A stretch of DNA of 64,000 nucleotides from VRUE01 sp963770315 (GCA_963770315.1 CAVYPC010000002.1:558001-622000); one strand, 5' to 3'; shown: positions 15,673 to 24,820, counted from the stretch's first letter. The notes: generated by a model not told the origin, from the letters alone. Numbers and translations: made by a program.

Positions 15673-16889
15673 AGGCGATGCTGAAAATCGCCCTCGGGAT
15701 CATCGCCGCGCTCGGCGGCTTCCTCGACATCGGCGACCTCGTCTTCAACACCCAGGCGGGGGCGCTGTATCGCTACGACCTGCTCTGGGCGGTCGCGCTG
15801 GGGACGATCGGGATCGGCGTTTACGCGGAGATGTGCGGGCGGATGGCCGCGGTGACCGGGCGGCCCGTCTTCGACTCGATCCGGATGCGGCTCGGGTTCG
15901 GGATGGGGCTGGTGGCGCTGGTCGCCAGCACCCTGGTCAACGTGCTCACCGTCGCCGCCGAGCTGGGCGGCCTGGCGATCATCCTCACCCTGCTCTTCGA
16001 CGCCGCCTTCAGCCTCTTCGTCGTGCTCGCCGCGATCGGCCTGGTGGTCGCCGTCGCCCTGCTCCCCTTCGGTGGGATCGAGCGGATCTTTGGCTACTGC
16101 GGACTGCTGATGCTCGTCTTCGTCGCCACCGTGATCCACCAGGGCCCCGACTGGGGCGCGGTGGCGCACGGCTTCATCCCCTCGCTCAGCGATTCCAAGC
16201 TCTACCTCTACTTCGTCGTCGGCGTCTTCGCCGCGGCGCTGATGCCCTACGAGGTCCACTTCTATTCGTCCGGGGCGATCGAGGAGGGCTGGACCGAGGA
16301 GAACCTTAAAGAGAACCGCCTCAACGCGATCATCGGTTACGGCCTCGGCGGCGTCCTCGCCTGCGCCCTCGTCGTCGTCTCGGGCTATCTCTTCCATCCG
16401 CTCGGCGTCGACCCCGCCGACCTCGGCACCGTCGCCCTGCCGGCCCAGGGCGCCTACGGCGAGACCGGGTTGTTGCTGGCGCTCGGCGGGATGATGTTCT
16501 GCGTCGGCGGGGCCGCGATCGACTCCAGCTTCTCGGCCTCCTACAACCTCGCCCAGTTCCTCGGCTGGGAGTGGGGCCGCTACCGGGGACCCGAGAAAGC
16601 GCCGCGCTTCACCGCCTCCTGGCTCGTCTTCCTCCTTCTCGCCACGGCGATCGTGCTGACCGGAATCAATCCGGTCGAGATCACCGAGTACTCGGTCGTC
16701 TTCGCCGTCGTCGCCCTGCCGCTCACCTACCTGCCGATTCTGATGCTCGCGGGCGACCGCTCCTTTATGGGAGAGCACGCCAACGGGCGAATCTCGACCG
16801 CGTTGGGCTGGGCCTACTTCGTCGTCATCGTCATCCTGGCCGTCGCCGCCATCCCGCTGCTGTTGATGACGAACGGGGGCGGCGGATGA
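15669..16889 (+). CDS. NRAMP-related divalent-metal transporter
   Basis: 406 residues with about 11 hydrophobic helices in the LeuT-type order of NRAMP carriers. The TM1 metal motif, normally DPGN, reads DIGD here, and the TM6 motif, normally MPHN, reads MPYE. The protein is therefore a divergent NRAMP relative. Manganese or iron selectivity cannot be assumed, and magnesium or another substrate is possible. The GTG start overlaps the lipoprotein gene and the stop overlaps the next gene (ATGA), so the three are co-translated. No extra domain is present. Confidence 0.8.
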   Translation: MKAMLKIALGIIAALGGFLDIGDLVFNTQAGALYRYDLLWAVALGTIGIGVYAEMCGRMAAVTGRPVFDSIRMRLGFGMGLVALVASTLVNVLTVAAELGGLAIILTLLFDAAFSLFVVLAAIGLVVAVALLPFGGIERIFGYCGLLMLVFVATVIHQGPDWGAVAHGFIPSLSDSKLYLYFVVGVFAAALMPYEVHFYSSGAIEEGWTEENLKENRLNAIIGYGLGGVLACALVVVSGYLFHPLGVDPADLGTVALPAQGAYGETGLLLALGGMMFCVGGAAIDSSFSASYNLAQFLGWEWGRYRGPEKAPRFTASWLVFLLLATAIVLTGINPVEITEYSVVFAVVALPLTYLPILMLAGDRSFMGEHANGRISTALGWAYFVVIVILAVAAIPLLLMTNGGGG

Positions 16890-17245
16890 GCAAGGAGGGC
16901 GAGATCCTGGTCGTCCATCGGCTGCTCGACGAGCAGATCCTCGACAGCGACGGCAAGCGCTGCGGGCGCGTCGACGACATCGAGCTGCAGGGCAGCCCGC
17001 CACGCATCACGGCCCTCCTGGTCGGCAAGGGCCTCTACCCGCGGCGAGTGCCGAAACGTCTGCGTGGCCTGGCGCGAAAGCTGGCCGGGCCGGAGCGCTG
17101 GGGCGCCAACGCGCTGCGCGTGCCCTGGGAGAAAGTCGATGAGATCGACGCGGCCCTGCACCTCTGCTGTAAGGCGGAGGAGCTGGGCCTGGGCGAAGGC
17201 GACGATCCGGAGCGCTGGATGGTGAGGAGGCTGCCGTGGAACTGA
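16886..17245 (+). CDS. PRC-barrel-like protein
   Basis: 119 residues. The N-terminal 70 read as a PRC-barrel-type beta domain (VHRLLDEQILDSDGKRCGRV followed by DDIELQGSPPRITALLVG). The C-terminal part is basic (RRVPKRLRGLARKLAGPERW) and ends in a short acidic segment. PRC barrels act in RNA processing, photosynthetic complexes and many small stress proteins; no specific role is evident. The ATG overlaps the NRAMP stop and the end overlaps the next PRC gene by 10 bp. Confidence 0.7.
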   Translation: MSKEGEILVVHRLLDEQILDSDGKRCGRVDDIELQGSPPRITALLVGKGLYPRRVPKRLRGLARKLAGPERWGANALRVPWEKVDEIDAALHLCCKAEELGLGEGDDPERWMVRRLPWN

Positions 17246-17487
17246 GCCACGAGCGCTTCGCCCTAAGCGACCTGGTCGGAAAGCCGGTCTGCGACAGCTC
17301 GGGCCGGCGGCTCGGGCGCGCCTTTGAGGTGAAGGCCCACTGGCAGGACGACCGCATCGTCATCGACGAGCTCCTGGTCGGGCGGGGCTCGCTGTGGAAG
17401 CGGCTGCGCGGCCCCGCTGCGAAGGCACGGGGGATCGGCTGGGAGAACGTGGCCGAGGTCGGCGAGCGGATCGTCGTCCGCGGGTAG
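17236..17487 (+). CDS. Small PRC-barrel protein
   Basis: 83 residues, a second PRC-barrel-like protein (LSDLVGKPVCDSSGRRLGRA, then DDRIVIDELLVGRGSLWKRL and a final IGWENVAEVGERIVV). It shares with its neighbour the pattern of a barrel interrupted by an LWKRLRG-type basic insert. GTG 17236 starts 10 bp inside the previous gene. The tandem barrels downstream of a metal carrier might bind its cytoplasmic face; that is speculation. Confidence 0.68.
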   Translation: MELSHERFALSDLVGKPVCDSSGRRLGRAFEVKAHWQDDRIVIDELLVGRGSLWKRLRGPAAKARGIGWENVAEVGERIVVRG

Positions 17488-17498
17488 AGGTGTTCGCG

Positions 17499-17663
17499 AT
17501 GAGCAAGAGCGACGGGGCGCGGATCGGTATCGATGGAGTGATCGAGTGGCGCGACGAGGAGGGCAAGCTGCACCGGGTCGATGGCCCGGCGCGAGTCTTT
17601 CCAAGTGGCCGTGAGGAATGGCTCCGCCACGGCCGCCTTCATCGCGCTGAGGGCCCGCTGTGA
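17499..17663 (+). CDS. Short HRxDGPA-repeat protein, N-terminal piece
   Basis: 54 residues carrying two copies of a repeat of the form EW..EGKLHRVDGPA (RDEEGKLHRVDGPARVFPSG, REEWLRHGRLHRAEGPL). Such MORN-like antitoxin-type or wall-type repeats occur in phage, plasmid and bacterial proteins of unknown role. The stop interrupts the repeat register exactly where the next protein continues it, so this and 17660-17896 may be one gene split by a frameshift or joined by a GTGA overlap. ATG 17499 is the first start after the PRC gene. Confidence 0.6.
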   Translation: MSKSDGARIGIDGVIEWRDEEGKLHRVDGPARVFPSGREEWLRHGRLHRAEGPL

Positions 17664-17896
17664 TCCACGCCAACGGATCGGTCAAGTACTACGTCGACGG
17701 CGTTCGCCATCGCGAGGGCGGGCCGGCTTGCGTTTACGTCAACGGAACCGAGAAGTGGTACCGCGAAGGCAAACGCCACCGCGACGACGGGCCGGCGGCG
17801 ACCTACCCGGACGGACGCCGGGTCTGGTTCGTGGAAGGCGAGAAGGTGCGCGAGGAGCGCAGCGCTCGCCATCCCTCGCTGGTCAAGGCGAGGTAG
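17660..17896 (+). CDS. HRxDGPA-repeat protein, C-terminal piece
   Basis: 78 residues with two further repeats (GSVKYYVDGVRHREGGPA, GTEKWYREGKRHRDDGPA) and a partial last one (GRRVWFVEGEKVREERSA). GTG 17660 overlaps the stop of the preceding piece. If the frames were joined, the break would read HRAEGPL-VIHANG, which keeps the repeat spacing. The last 94 bp overlap the convergent winged-helix gene. Function is unknown. Confidence 0.6.
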   Translation: MIHANGSVKYYVDGVRHREGGPACVYVNGTEKWYREGKRHRDDGPAATYPDGRRVWFVEGEKVREERSARHPSLVKAR

Positions 17897-18090
17897 ACCT
17901 GTCCGTCCGGTCCGCGCCGCTCGAGCAGAAGCCCGCGCCGCACCGCCCGGCCTCGCAGCCGCACGAGATCGCGGTGGCTGAGCTTCGGGAATCGCGAGAC
18001 AAGGCTCGACGCCGGGCAAAACCCGTCATCGACAGCCTCGGCGATCGCCGCCAGCAGCTCCTCTGGCTCGGTCTTCTTCATCTTTCTCAT
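17803..18090 (-). CDS. Small winged-helix-like protein
   Basis: 95 residues. The core (LLAAIAEAVDDGFCPASSLV, then LSHRDLVRLRGRAVRRGLL, then PDGQVYLALTSEGWRAL) reads as a winged helix with a C-terminal wing and a short basic tail. It may be a transcription factor or a TA-type regulator. ATG 18090 is preferred, with ATG 18081 as an alternative. It overlaps the repeat-protein gene tail to tail, so one of the two 3' ends may be mis-read. No promoter of the GGGTA class faces it. Confidence 0.55.
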   Translation of the reverse strand: MRKMKKTEPEELLAAIAEAVDDGFCPASSLVSRFPKLSHRDLVRLRGRAVRRGLLLERRGPDGQVYLALTSEGWRALRSSRTFSPSTNQTRRPSG

Positions 18091-18106
18091 CTTCTGCTCT
18101 AGGTGT

Positions 18107-18131
18107 GTTTGGACAGAACCGCCGTTGGGTA
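18107..18131 (+). promoter_or_regulatory. Sigma-B-like promoter, plus strand, no certain gene
   Basis: GTTTGG (18107-18112), 13 nt, TGGGTA (18126-18131). The first ATG downstream (18142) opens only a 46-codon arginine-rich frame with no ribosome-binding site. The box could instead serve the 18332 gene at a distance or be fortuitous. Confidence 0.4.
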
Positions 18132-18296
18132 AATCGCTGCCATGCTGCGGGAGAGGAAAGAGGGACCCGAAGCGCCAGGTACGCGAACGGCGCCTTCCCT
18201 CGCCCGCACCGTTCAGGCTCTGCGGATGATTCGCGGTCGTCGTCCCCGCGCATTGGATACCAGACAGCTCCGTCTTCGCTGAGGAGTTCTTGCTCT

Positions 18297-18321
18297 GATT
18301 TGTGGGGCGGTCGCTGGGGTA
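18297..18321 (+). promoter_or_regulatory. Sigma-B-like promoter for the 18332 gene
   Basis: GATTTG (18297-18302), 13 nt, GGGGTA (18316-18321), ending 11 nt before GTG 18332. Confidence 0.55.
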
Positions 18322-18331
18322 GCGGTACTGC

Positions 18332-18802
18332 GTGGGTGAGTTACTCGGCATCTACCTCAACGACCACTTGGCCGGAGCGACCTTGGGGGTCGAGCTGGCG
18401 CGGCGCCTGCGGGCGAGCAACGAGGACGATCCGGCGTTCGGGCCGGTGCTGGCCGAGGTCTGCGCCGAGATCGAGGCCGACCGCGAGACGCTCAAGGCGG
18501 TGATGGATCGGCTCGGGGTGGGTCAGAGCAAGCTCAAACCGCTCGCCGCCGTCCTCGGTGAGCGACTGGGCCGGTTGAAGCTGAACGGGCGGCTGTGGGG
18601 TTACTCGCCGCTGAGTCGCCTCGACGAGCTGGAGCTGTTGCAGATCGGCGTCGCCGGCAAGCGCCGGCTGTGGCGAGCGCTCGAGCACACCCACGCCGGC
18701 GAGCTTTCAGGCTTCGATCCTGGCGCCCTGGCAGAACGGGCAACCGAGCAGCTGAGGCGGCTCGAGGCACTGCACCTGAAAGCCGCCGCCCTGGCTCTGT
18801 AG
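18332..18802 (+). CDS. Ferritin-like hypothetical protein
   Basis: 156 residues, all-helical. It begins LLGIYLNDHLAGATLGVELA and has further helices with regularly placed acidic residues and His (EVCAEIEADRETLKAVM, LWRALEHTHAGELSGFD). It looks like a four-helix bundle of a kind often found in actinobacteria without assigned function. The GTG start and the absence of a ribosome-binding site fit a near-leaderless message from the adjacent GGGGTA box. It stands alone before the SDR-DUF892 gene. Confidence 0.7.
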   Translation: MGELLGIYLNDHLAGATLGVELARRLRASNEDDPAFGPVLAEVCAEIEADRETLKAVMDRLGVGQSKLKPLAAVLGERLGRLKLNGRLWGYSPLSRLDELELLQIGVAGKRRLWRALEHTHAGELSGFDPGALAERATEQLRRLEALHLKAAALAL

Positions 18803-18814
18803 CCCGGGCGCCAC

Positions 18815-18838
18815 GTTTTGCCTTGACCTCTGGGGGTA
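18815..18838 (+). promoter_or_regulatory. Sigma-B-like promoter for the SDR-DUF892 operon
   Basis: GTTTTG (18815-18820), 12 nt, GGGGTA (18833-18838), leaving a leader of about 80 nt. It probably drives the six-gene run to 24820. Confidence 0.65.
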
Positions 18839-18925
18839 CAGACGGCCAAGAGGCCTAGGGGAGCGGCCGCCGCTCACTCCTCGCCAATTCCGAATCCCCA
18901 GACCTATGGGAAGGCGAGCAAGAAG

Positions 18926-20932
18926 ATGAAGGTAATCGTCACTGGCGCGACGGGAAACGTCGGCACCAGCACCGTCCAAGCGCTCAGCGAGAGCCAGGAG
19001 ATCGATGAGATCGTTGGGCTGGCCCGCCGCAAGCCCACGTGGACGCCGCCGAAGACCAGTTGGGTCGAGGCCAACATCCTCAATTCCGATCTCGGTGCGA
19101 TCTTCGAAGGCGCGGATGTGGTCATCCACCTGGCATGGGCGATCCAGCCCTCACGCGACGCGGTGACGCTGGAGCGGATCAACGTCGAGGGCAGCCGGCG
19201 TGTCTTCGAGGCCGTTGCGGCGGCTGGCGTGCCGAAGCTGGTCTATGCCTCCTCGGTCGGCGCCTACTCGCGCGGGCCCAAGGACCGTGAGGTCGACGAG
19301 AGCTGGCCTACCGAGGGCACCGAGACCTCGTTCTACTCGCGCCACAAGGTTGCGGTGGAGCGTGAGCTGGACCGCTTCGAAGCCGACAATTCCGGGACGC
19401 GCGTCGTGCGGCTCCGTCCCGCGCTGATCTTCAAGGACGAGGCCGCGACCGAGATTCGCCGCCTCTTCGTCGGGCCGTTCCTCCCCAACTTTCTTCTCCG
19501 CCGTAGCCTCCTCCCGGCGCTTCCCCGCGTCGACCGTTTGCGCTTTCAGGCCGTGCATTCCGAGGATGTCGGGCGGGCCTACTTACGAGCCGTCCTGGCG
19601 GATGTGGACGGCGCTTTCAACATCGCCGCCGAGCCGCCGCTCAGCACTGGCGAGTTGGCGGAGCGGATCGGTGTGCGCAGCTTCCCGGTCCCGCCCCGGG
19701 TGGTGCGACGGCTGGCTGATTTGAGCTGGCGGATGCGTCTGCAGCCGACGCCGCCGGGTTGGCTCGACATGGCACTAAACGTGCCGTTGATGTCCTCTGA
19801 GCGGGCGCGCAGCGAGCTCGACTGGGAGCCTCGCCACAGCGGCGTCGATGCGTTGGAAGAGTTGCTCGTGGGAATGCGCGGAGGTCACGGCGCCAAGACC
19901 CCTCCGCTCGAAGCCGACAGCGCTGGCGCCCGGCTTGACGACCTGAAGACCGGCGTCGGCGCCCGCCAGTGGGGTAGCGATCGCGACGAGCAGATCGTCA
20001 AATATTTGGCGGACGCACACTCGATCGAGCGCCAGGCGCTCGCACAGATGAAGGCGGCCCCCTTTCTCGCCCCCGACAAGCGCTTGGAAACGGCGTTCAC
20101 CCAGCACCTGCACGAGACCGAGGAGCAGGAGCGTCGGGTGCGCGAGCGCTTGGAAGAGCTCGGTGGCAAGCCATCTTCCCTGAAGGACGCGGCCGGGGCA
20201 GCAGGGGGTTGGGCGATGGCGGCCTTTGCCGCCGCCCAGCCGGACACCCCTGGGAAGCTCGTGATGCACGCCTACTCCTATGAGCACATGGAGCTCGCCG
20301 CCTACGAGCTGTTGAAGCGACTGGCCGAGCGATCCGGCGACGAGGAGACGGCGCGGATGGCGGCGGATATCGCCGTCGAGGAGCAGCGGATGGCCGAGCG
20401 CCTGGAGGAGGCCTTCGACGCTGCGGTCGAGGCCTCCCTGGCGGGCGTCGATCCCGACCAGCTCGACTCCGCGCTGCTCGCCTACCTGCGGGACGTCCAT
20501 GCCCTCGAGGGCCAGGCAATGAAACTTCTGGAGGCCGGGGCGGAGCGGGTCGACAACGAGCATCTCGAGGCGGCCTTCCGCGACCATCTCGATGAGACCG
20601 AGCGTCATCGGGAGCGGATCGCGGGCCTGCTGGAGGAGCGTGGCGCCAGGCCTTCGCTGGTCAAGGACGCGATTCTGAAGGCCGGCGGACTCAACCTCTC
20701 CGCCTTCTTCGGCGCCCAACCGGACTCGACGACCAAGCTCGCCGGTTTCGCGTTCGCCTTTGAGCATCTCGAGGTCGCCGCTTACGAACTTCTGCAGCGG
20801 GTCGCCGTCCGGGCCGGCGACGAGGGAGTGGTCGCGGCGGCGGAGGAGATCCTCGCCGAGGAGCGGCGGGCGGCCGCGCGGGTCGCCGAGAGTTGGAACC
20901 GTCCCGAGGTGCCGCTCGGAATGGCCTCATAA
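18926..20932 (+). CDS. NAD-dependent epimerase fused to two DUF892 ferritin-like domains
   Basis: 668 residues with three parts. Residues 1-325 are an extended SDR/epimerase: the glycine motif TGATGNVG and an active-site YSRHK (Tyr, Lys) after ASSVGAYS. Residues about 349-505 and 515-655 are two DUF892 (YciF-like) bundles, each starting with a DAHSIERQAL or DVHALEGQAM helix and containing paired AYSYEHMELAAYELL / FAFEHLEVAAYELL helices. DUF892 proteins are stress-induced, possible di-iron ferritin-like proteins. The fusion to a nucleotide-sugar-type or carbonyl-reducing SDR is unusual. It heads an operon with SDR, Zn-ADH, DUF7218-like, flavodoxin and topoisomerase genes. Confidence 0.85.
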   Translation: MKVIVTGATGNVGTSTVQALSESQEIDEIVGLARRKPTWTPPKTSWVEANILNSDLGAIFEGADVVIHLAWAIQPSRDAVTLERINVEGSRRVFEAVAAAGVPKLVYASSVGAYSRGPKDREVDESWPTEGTETSFYSRHKVAVERELDRFEADNSGTRVVRLRPALIFKDEAATEIRRLFVGPFLPNFLLRRSLLPALPRVDRLRFQAVHSEDVGRAYLRAVLADVDGAFNIAAEPPLSTGELAERIGVRSFPVPPRVVRRLADLSWRMRLQPTPPGWLDMALNVPLMSSERARSELDWEPRHSGVDALEELLVGMRGGHGAKTPPLEADSAGARLDDLKTGVGARQWGSDRDEQIVKYLADAHSIERQALAQMKAAPFLAPDKRLETAFTQHLHETEEQERRVRERLEELGGKPSSLKDAAGAAGGWAMAAFAAAQPDTPGKLVMHAYSYEHMELAAYELLKRLAERSGDEETARMAADIAVEEQRMAERLEEAFDAAVEASLAGVDPDQLDSALLAYLRDVHALEGQAMKLLEAGAERVDNEHLEAAFRDHLDETERHRERIAGLLEERGARPSLVKDAILKAGGLNLSAFFGAQPDSTTKLAGFAFAFEHLEVAAYELLQRVAVRAGDEGVVAAAEEILAEERRAAARVAESWNRPEVPLGMAS

Positions 20933-20957
20933 AGCGCAACCAGGAGGAGGGACCCCA

Positions 20958-21766
20958 ATGGAGTCTGGACAGAACAGAAAATTGGCAGTGGTGACTGGTG
21001 CCTCCAGCGGTATCGGCTTGGAGTTGGCGAGGGTCTTCGCCGAGGAAGGCTTCGACCTGTTGATCGCCGCCGAGGACGCCGAGCTGATCGGCGCCCAGGA
21101 GAGCCTGAAAGCGACCGGAGCCGAAGTGCAGGCCCACAGGGTTGACCTCGCCACGGAAGCTGGGGTGATCGAGCTCTACCGCCATATCCAGAACACCGGC
21201 CGCCCGGTCGACGCGCTCGCGCTGAACGCCGGAATTGGGGCGGGCGGGGCCTTCGCGACCGAAACGGAGCTGGCCGACGAGCTGAAGCTGATCGACCTCA
21301 ACGTGCGCTCGACCGTCCACCTCTGCAAGCTGGTGGTAGCCGACATGGTCGAGCGCGACGAGGGGCGGATTCTCTTCACCTCCTCGATCGCCGCGACGAT
21401 GCCCGGTCCCTTCCAGGCTGTATACAACGCTTCCAAGTCCTTTGTGCAGTCCTTCGCCTTGGCGATCCGAAACGAGCTGAAGGACACCGGCATCGCGGTC
21501 ACCTCGCTGATGCCGGGCGTGACGGAGACCGAGTTCTTCGAGCGCGCCGAGATGGAGGACACCGAAGTGGGCGCCGGCGAGAAGGACGACCCCGCCGAAG
21601 TCGCACGTCAGGGCTTCGATGCCCTGATGGCAGACAAGGAGAAGGTCGTCGCCGGCGCCTTCAAGAACAAAGCTCAGGTCGCCGCCGGACGGGTTATCCC
21701 CGACCGCGTCAAGGCCGAGAAACACCGCGAGATGGCCGAACCGGGATCGGCCGAAGAGGAGGACCG

Positions 21767-21770
<4 letters not shown>
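20958..21770 (+). CDS. Short-chain dehydrogenase/reductase
   Basis: 270 residues, classical SDR. The cofactor motif is TGASSGIG, the structural motif LNAGIG, the active-site Ser lies in LFTSSIA, and YNASK gives the catalytic Tyr and Lys. The substrate is unknown. ATG 20958 has AGGAGGAGG upstream. It lies 25 bp after the fusion gene and its end overlaps the Zn-ADH start by 4 bp, so it is co-translated with a second dehydrogenase. Confidence 0.9.
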
Positions 21771-22954
<1,184 letters not shown>

Positions 22955-22971
22955 GCCGGAAGGAGATTGCG

Positions 22972-23187
22972 ATGGCAAAAGACCACGGTTCGAGCGTCAA
23001 TAACGACAAGCAGTACGAAGGGCTGCGCAAGAAGGGAATGAGCAAGCAGCGTGCCGCTTCGATCGCCAACTCCTCGGAATCATCCAAGAAGGGTGGAGAA
23101 AAGAGCGGCAAGGGCAAGGGTGGCAGCAAGTCGCAGAAGCGAGCGGCCGGCCGCGAGGGCGGCAAGAAGTCAGGGAAGTCGAGCTAG
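22972..23187 (+). CDS. Small basic DUF7218-like protein
   Basis: 71 residues. The N-terminal DHGSSVNNDKQYEGLRKKGM and MSKQRAASIANSS match short proteins of the DUF7218 type. The rest is a Lys/Gly/Ser tail (KKGGEKSGKGKGG) reminiscent of KGG-motif stress proteins such as YciG. A GGAAGGAG site precedes the ATG. Related genes elsewhere often sit beside DUF892 and TopoIB genes, as here. Nucleic-acid binding or nucleoid compaction is possible but unproven. Confidence 0.78.
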   Translation: MAKDHGSSVNNDKQYEGLRKKGMSKQRAASIANSSESSKKGGEKSGKGKGGSKSQKRAAGREGGKKSGKSS

Positions 23188-23189
23188 CG

Positions 23190-23798
23190 GTGAAAGCCCT
23201 CCTCATCAACTGCACCCTGAAGGCGAGTCCGGAGAAATCCAACACCGAGGCGCTCGCCGAGGTCGTCGCCCACGCCCTGCGCGAGGAGGATGTCGAGGTC
23301 ACTTCGGTGCGGGCGGTCGATCACTCGATCTCTCCCGGCGTCGAATCGGAGATGGGCGAGGGCGACGAGTGGCCCGGCATTCGTCGCCAGATCCTCAACT
23401 CGGAGATCCTCATCTTCGCCACGCCGACCTGGCTCGGTCGCCCTTCGAGCATCGCCCAGCGGGTCCTGGAGCGGATGGACGCGATGATCGCCGAGACCGA
23501 CGAGGACGAACGCCCGGTCGCCTATAACCGCGTCGCCGGCGTCGTCGTCACCGGCAACGAGGACGGCGCCCACCACGTCATCTCCGAGGTCTCCGGCGCG
23601 CTCGGCGATATCGGCTTCACGACCCCCGGCCAAGCCTGGACCTACTGGAACAGGGGACCCGGTCCGGGCGAGGACTACTCGGAAACCGAGGACGGCCACG
23701 AGTGGTCGCACTCCACCGGCCGGGCTGCCGCGGCGAATCTGCTGGCCGTCGCGAGAGCGCTCGAGGCCAAGCCGATCCCGCCGCCACCTTCCGAATGA
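23190..23798 (+). CDS. Flavodoxin-fold NADPH-dependent FMN reductase-like protein
   Basis: 202 residues with the flavodoxin-like order: an N-terminal strand and phosphate loop (LINCTLKASPEKSNTEAL), then IFATPTWLGRPSSIAQRVLE, which contacts the flavin. It belongs to the NAD(P)H-quinone or FMN-reductase superfamily; the substrate is unknown. GTG 23190 lies 2 bp after the previous stop, and the end overlaps the topoisomerase start (ATGA). The flavin and position suggest redox defence within the operon. Confidence 0.85.
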   Translation: MKALLINCTLKASPEKSNTEALAEVVAHALREEDVEVTSVRAVDHSISPGVESEMGEGDEWPGIRRQILNSEILIFATPTWLGRPSSIAQRVLERMDAMIAETDEDERPVAYNRVAGVVVTGNEDGAHHVISEVSGALGDIGFTTPGQAWTYWNRGPGPGEDYSETEDGHEWSHSTGRAAAANLLAVARALEAKPIPPPPSE

Positions 23799-24820
23799 GC
23801 GGACCTGGGTCTCGCCTGCGCGGGCGACTCAGGCGATCGGACTGCGCGGGGCCAGGAATCAGCCGCAGGCGGCGTGGCGCGGGCTTCAGCTACCTCGACC
23901 CCGAAGGCGGGCGCATCGGCGACGAGGACACCCTGGAGCGAATCCGGGCGCTGGCGATCCCGCCGGCCTGGCAGGACGTCTGGATCTGCGGCGACCCCTA
24001 CGGCCACATCCAGGCGACCGGCCTAGACGAAGCGGGGCGCAAGCAGTACCTCTACCACGAGCGCTGGCAGCTCAGAGCGGCGCAGCGCAAGTTCGAGTCG
24101 ATGCGCGAGTTCGCCGCGATCCTGCCGAAGCTGCGTCGCGCGGTGAAAAGGGATCTCGGTCGCGAAGGGGTACCGCGCGAGCGGGCGCTGGCCTGTGCGG
24201 TCCGCTTGCTTGATCTCGGCTTCTTCCGGATCGGCGGCGAGGAGTACGCCGAAACCAACGAGAGCTTCGGAGTTGCCACCGTGCTCCGCGAGCACGTCTC
24301 AATCGAGGGCGAGGAGGTCGTCTTCGATTTCCCGGCGAAGAGCCGCCAGCGTCGCGTCCAGTCGATCTGCGATCCGGAGGTCAAGGTGGCGATCGAGGCG
24401 ATGCGCCGTCGCCGCAGCGGCCCCGAAGATCTACTCGTCTTTCAAGAGGACGGCGCCTGGCGCGATGTCCGCTCCGAGGATGTCAACGCCTACCTGCAGG
24501 AAAAGGCCGGCGAGGAATTCTCGGCCAAGGACTTCCGCACCTGGCACGGAACCGTGCTAGCCGCGGTCGAGCTGGCGCGGGAGGGAGCGCCGGGCTCGAA
24601 GGGCGGAGGGGAGCGCGCGATCCGGACGGCGGTCAAGCGTGTGGCCGAGCGCCTCGGTAACACTCCGGCGGTCTGCCGCAGGTCCTACATCGACCCGCGG
24701 GTGCTCGACCGCTTCCGTGACGGCAAAGCGATCGAGCTGCCGATGCTTACGCCGGAAGGCACAGTCACGCCCCGAAAACAGAACCTGATCGAGCGGCGGG
24801 TCCGAGAGCTGATCGAGTAG
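23795..24820 (+). CDS. DNA topoisomerase IB
   Basis: 341 residues, the length of bacterial (poxvirus-like) type IB topoisomerases. The N-terminal domain contains GFSYLDPEGGRIGD and ALAIPPAWQDVWI. Catalytic elements are LLDLGFFRIGGEEYA, the Lys/Arg region KSRQRRVQSI, FRTWHGT with the general-acid His, and the active Tyr in CRRSYIDPRVLD. It relaxes supercoils through a 3'-phosphotyrosyl bond. It is common in environmental bacteria next to stress genes. ATG 23795 overlaps the previous stop. It is the last gene of the operon. Confidence 0.93.
   Translation: MSGPGSRLRGRLRRSDCAGPGISRRRRGAGFSYLDPEGGRIGDEDTLERIRALAIPPAWQDVWICGDPYGHIQATGLDEAGRKQYLYHERWQLRAAQRKFESMREFAAILPKLRRAVKRDLGREGVPRERALACAVRLLDLGFFRIGGEEYAETNESFGVATVLREHVSIEGEEVVFDFPAKSRQRRVQSICDPEVKVAIEAMRRRRSGPEDLLVFQEDGAWRDVRSEDVNAYLQEKAGEEFSAKDFRTWHGTVLAAVELAREGAPGSKGGGERAIRTAVKRVAERLGNTPAVCRRSYIDPRVLDRFRDGKAIELPMLTPEGTVTPRKQNLIERRVRELIE

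Noticed and set aside
15582..17003. A long open frame opposite the NRAMP-like gene
   Set aside because: It is a charged low-complexity complement of a membrane-protein gene.
18142..18282. 46-codon arginine-rich ORF after the 18107-18131 promoter
   Set aside because: No ribosome-binding site and no recognisable family; composition expected of random GC-rich DNA.
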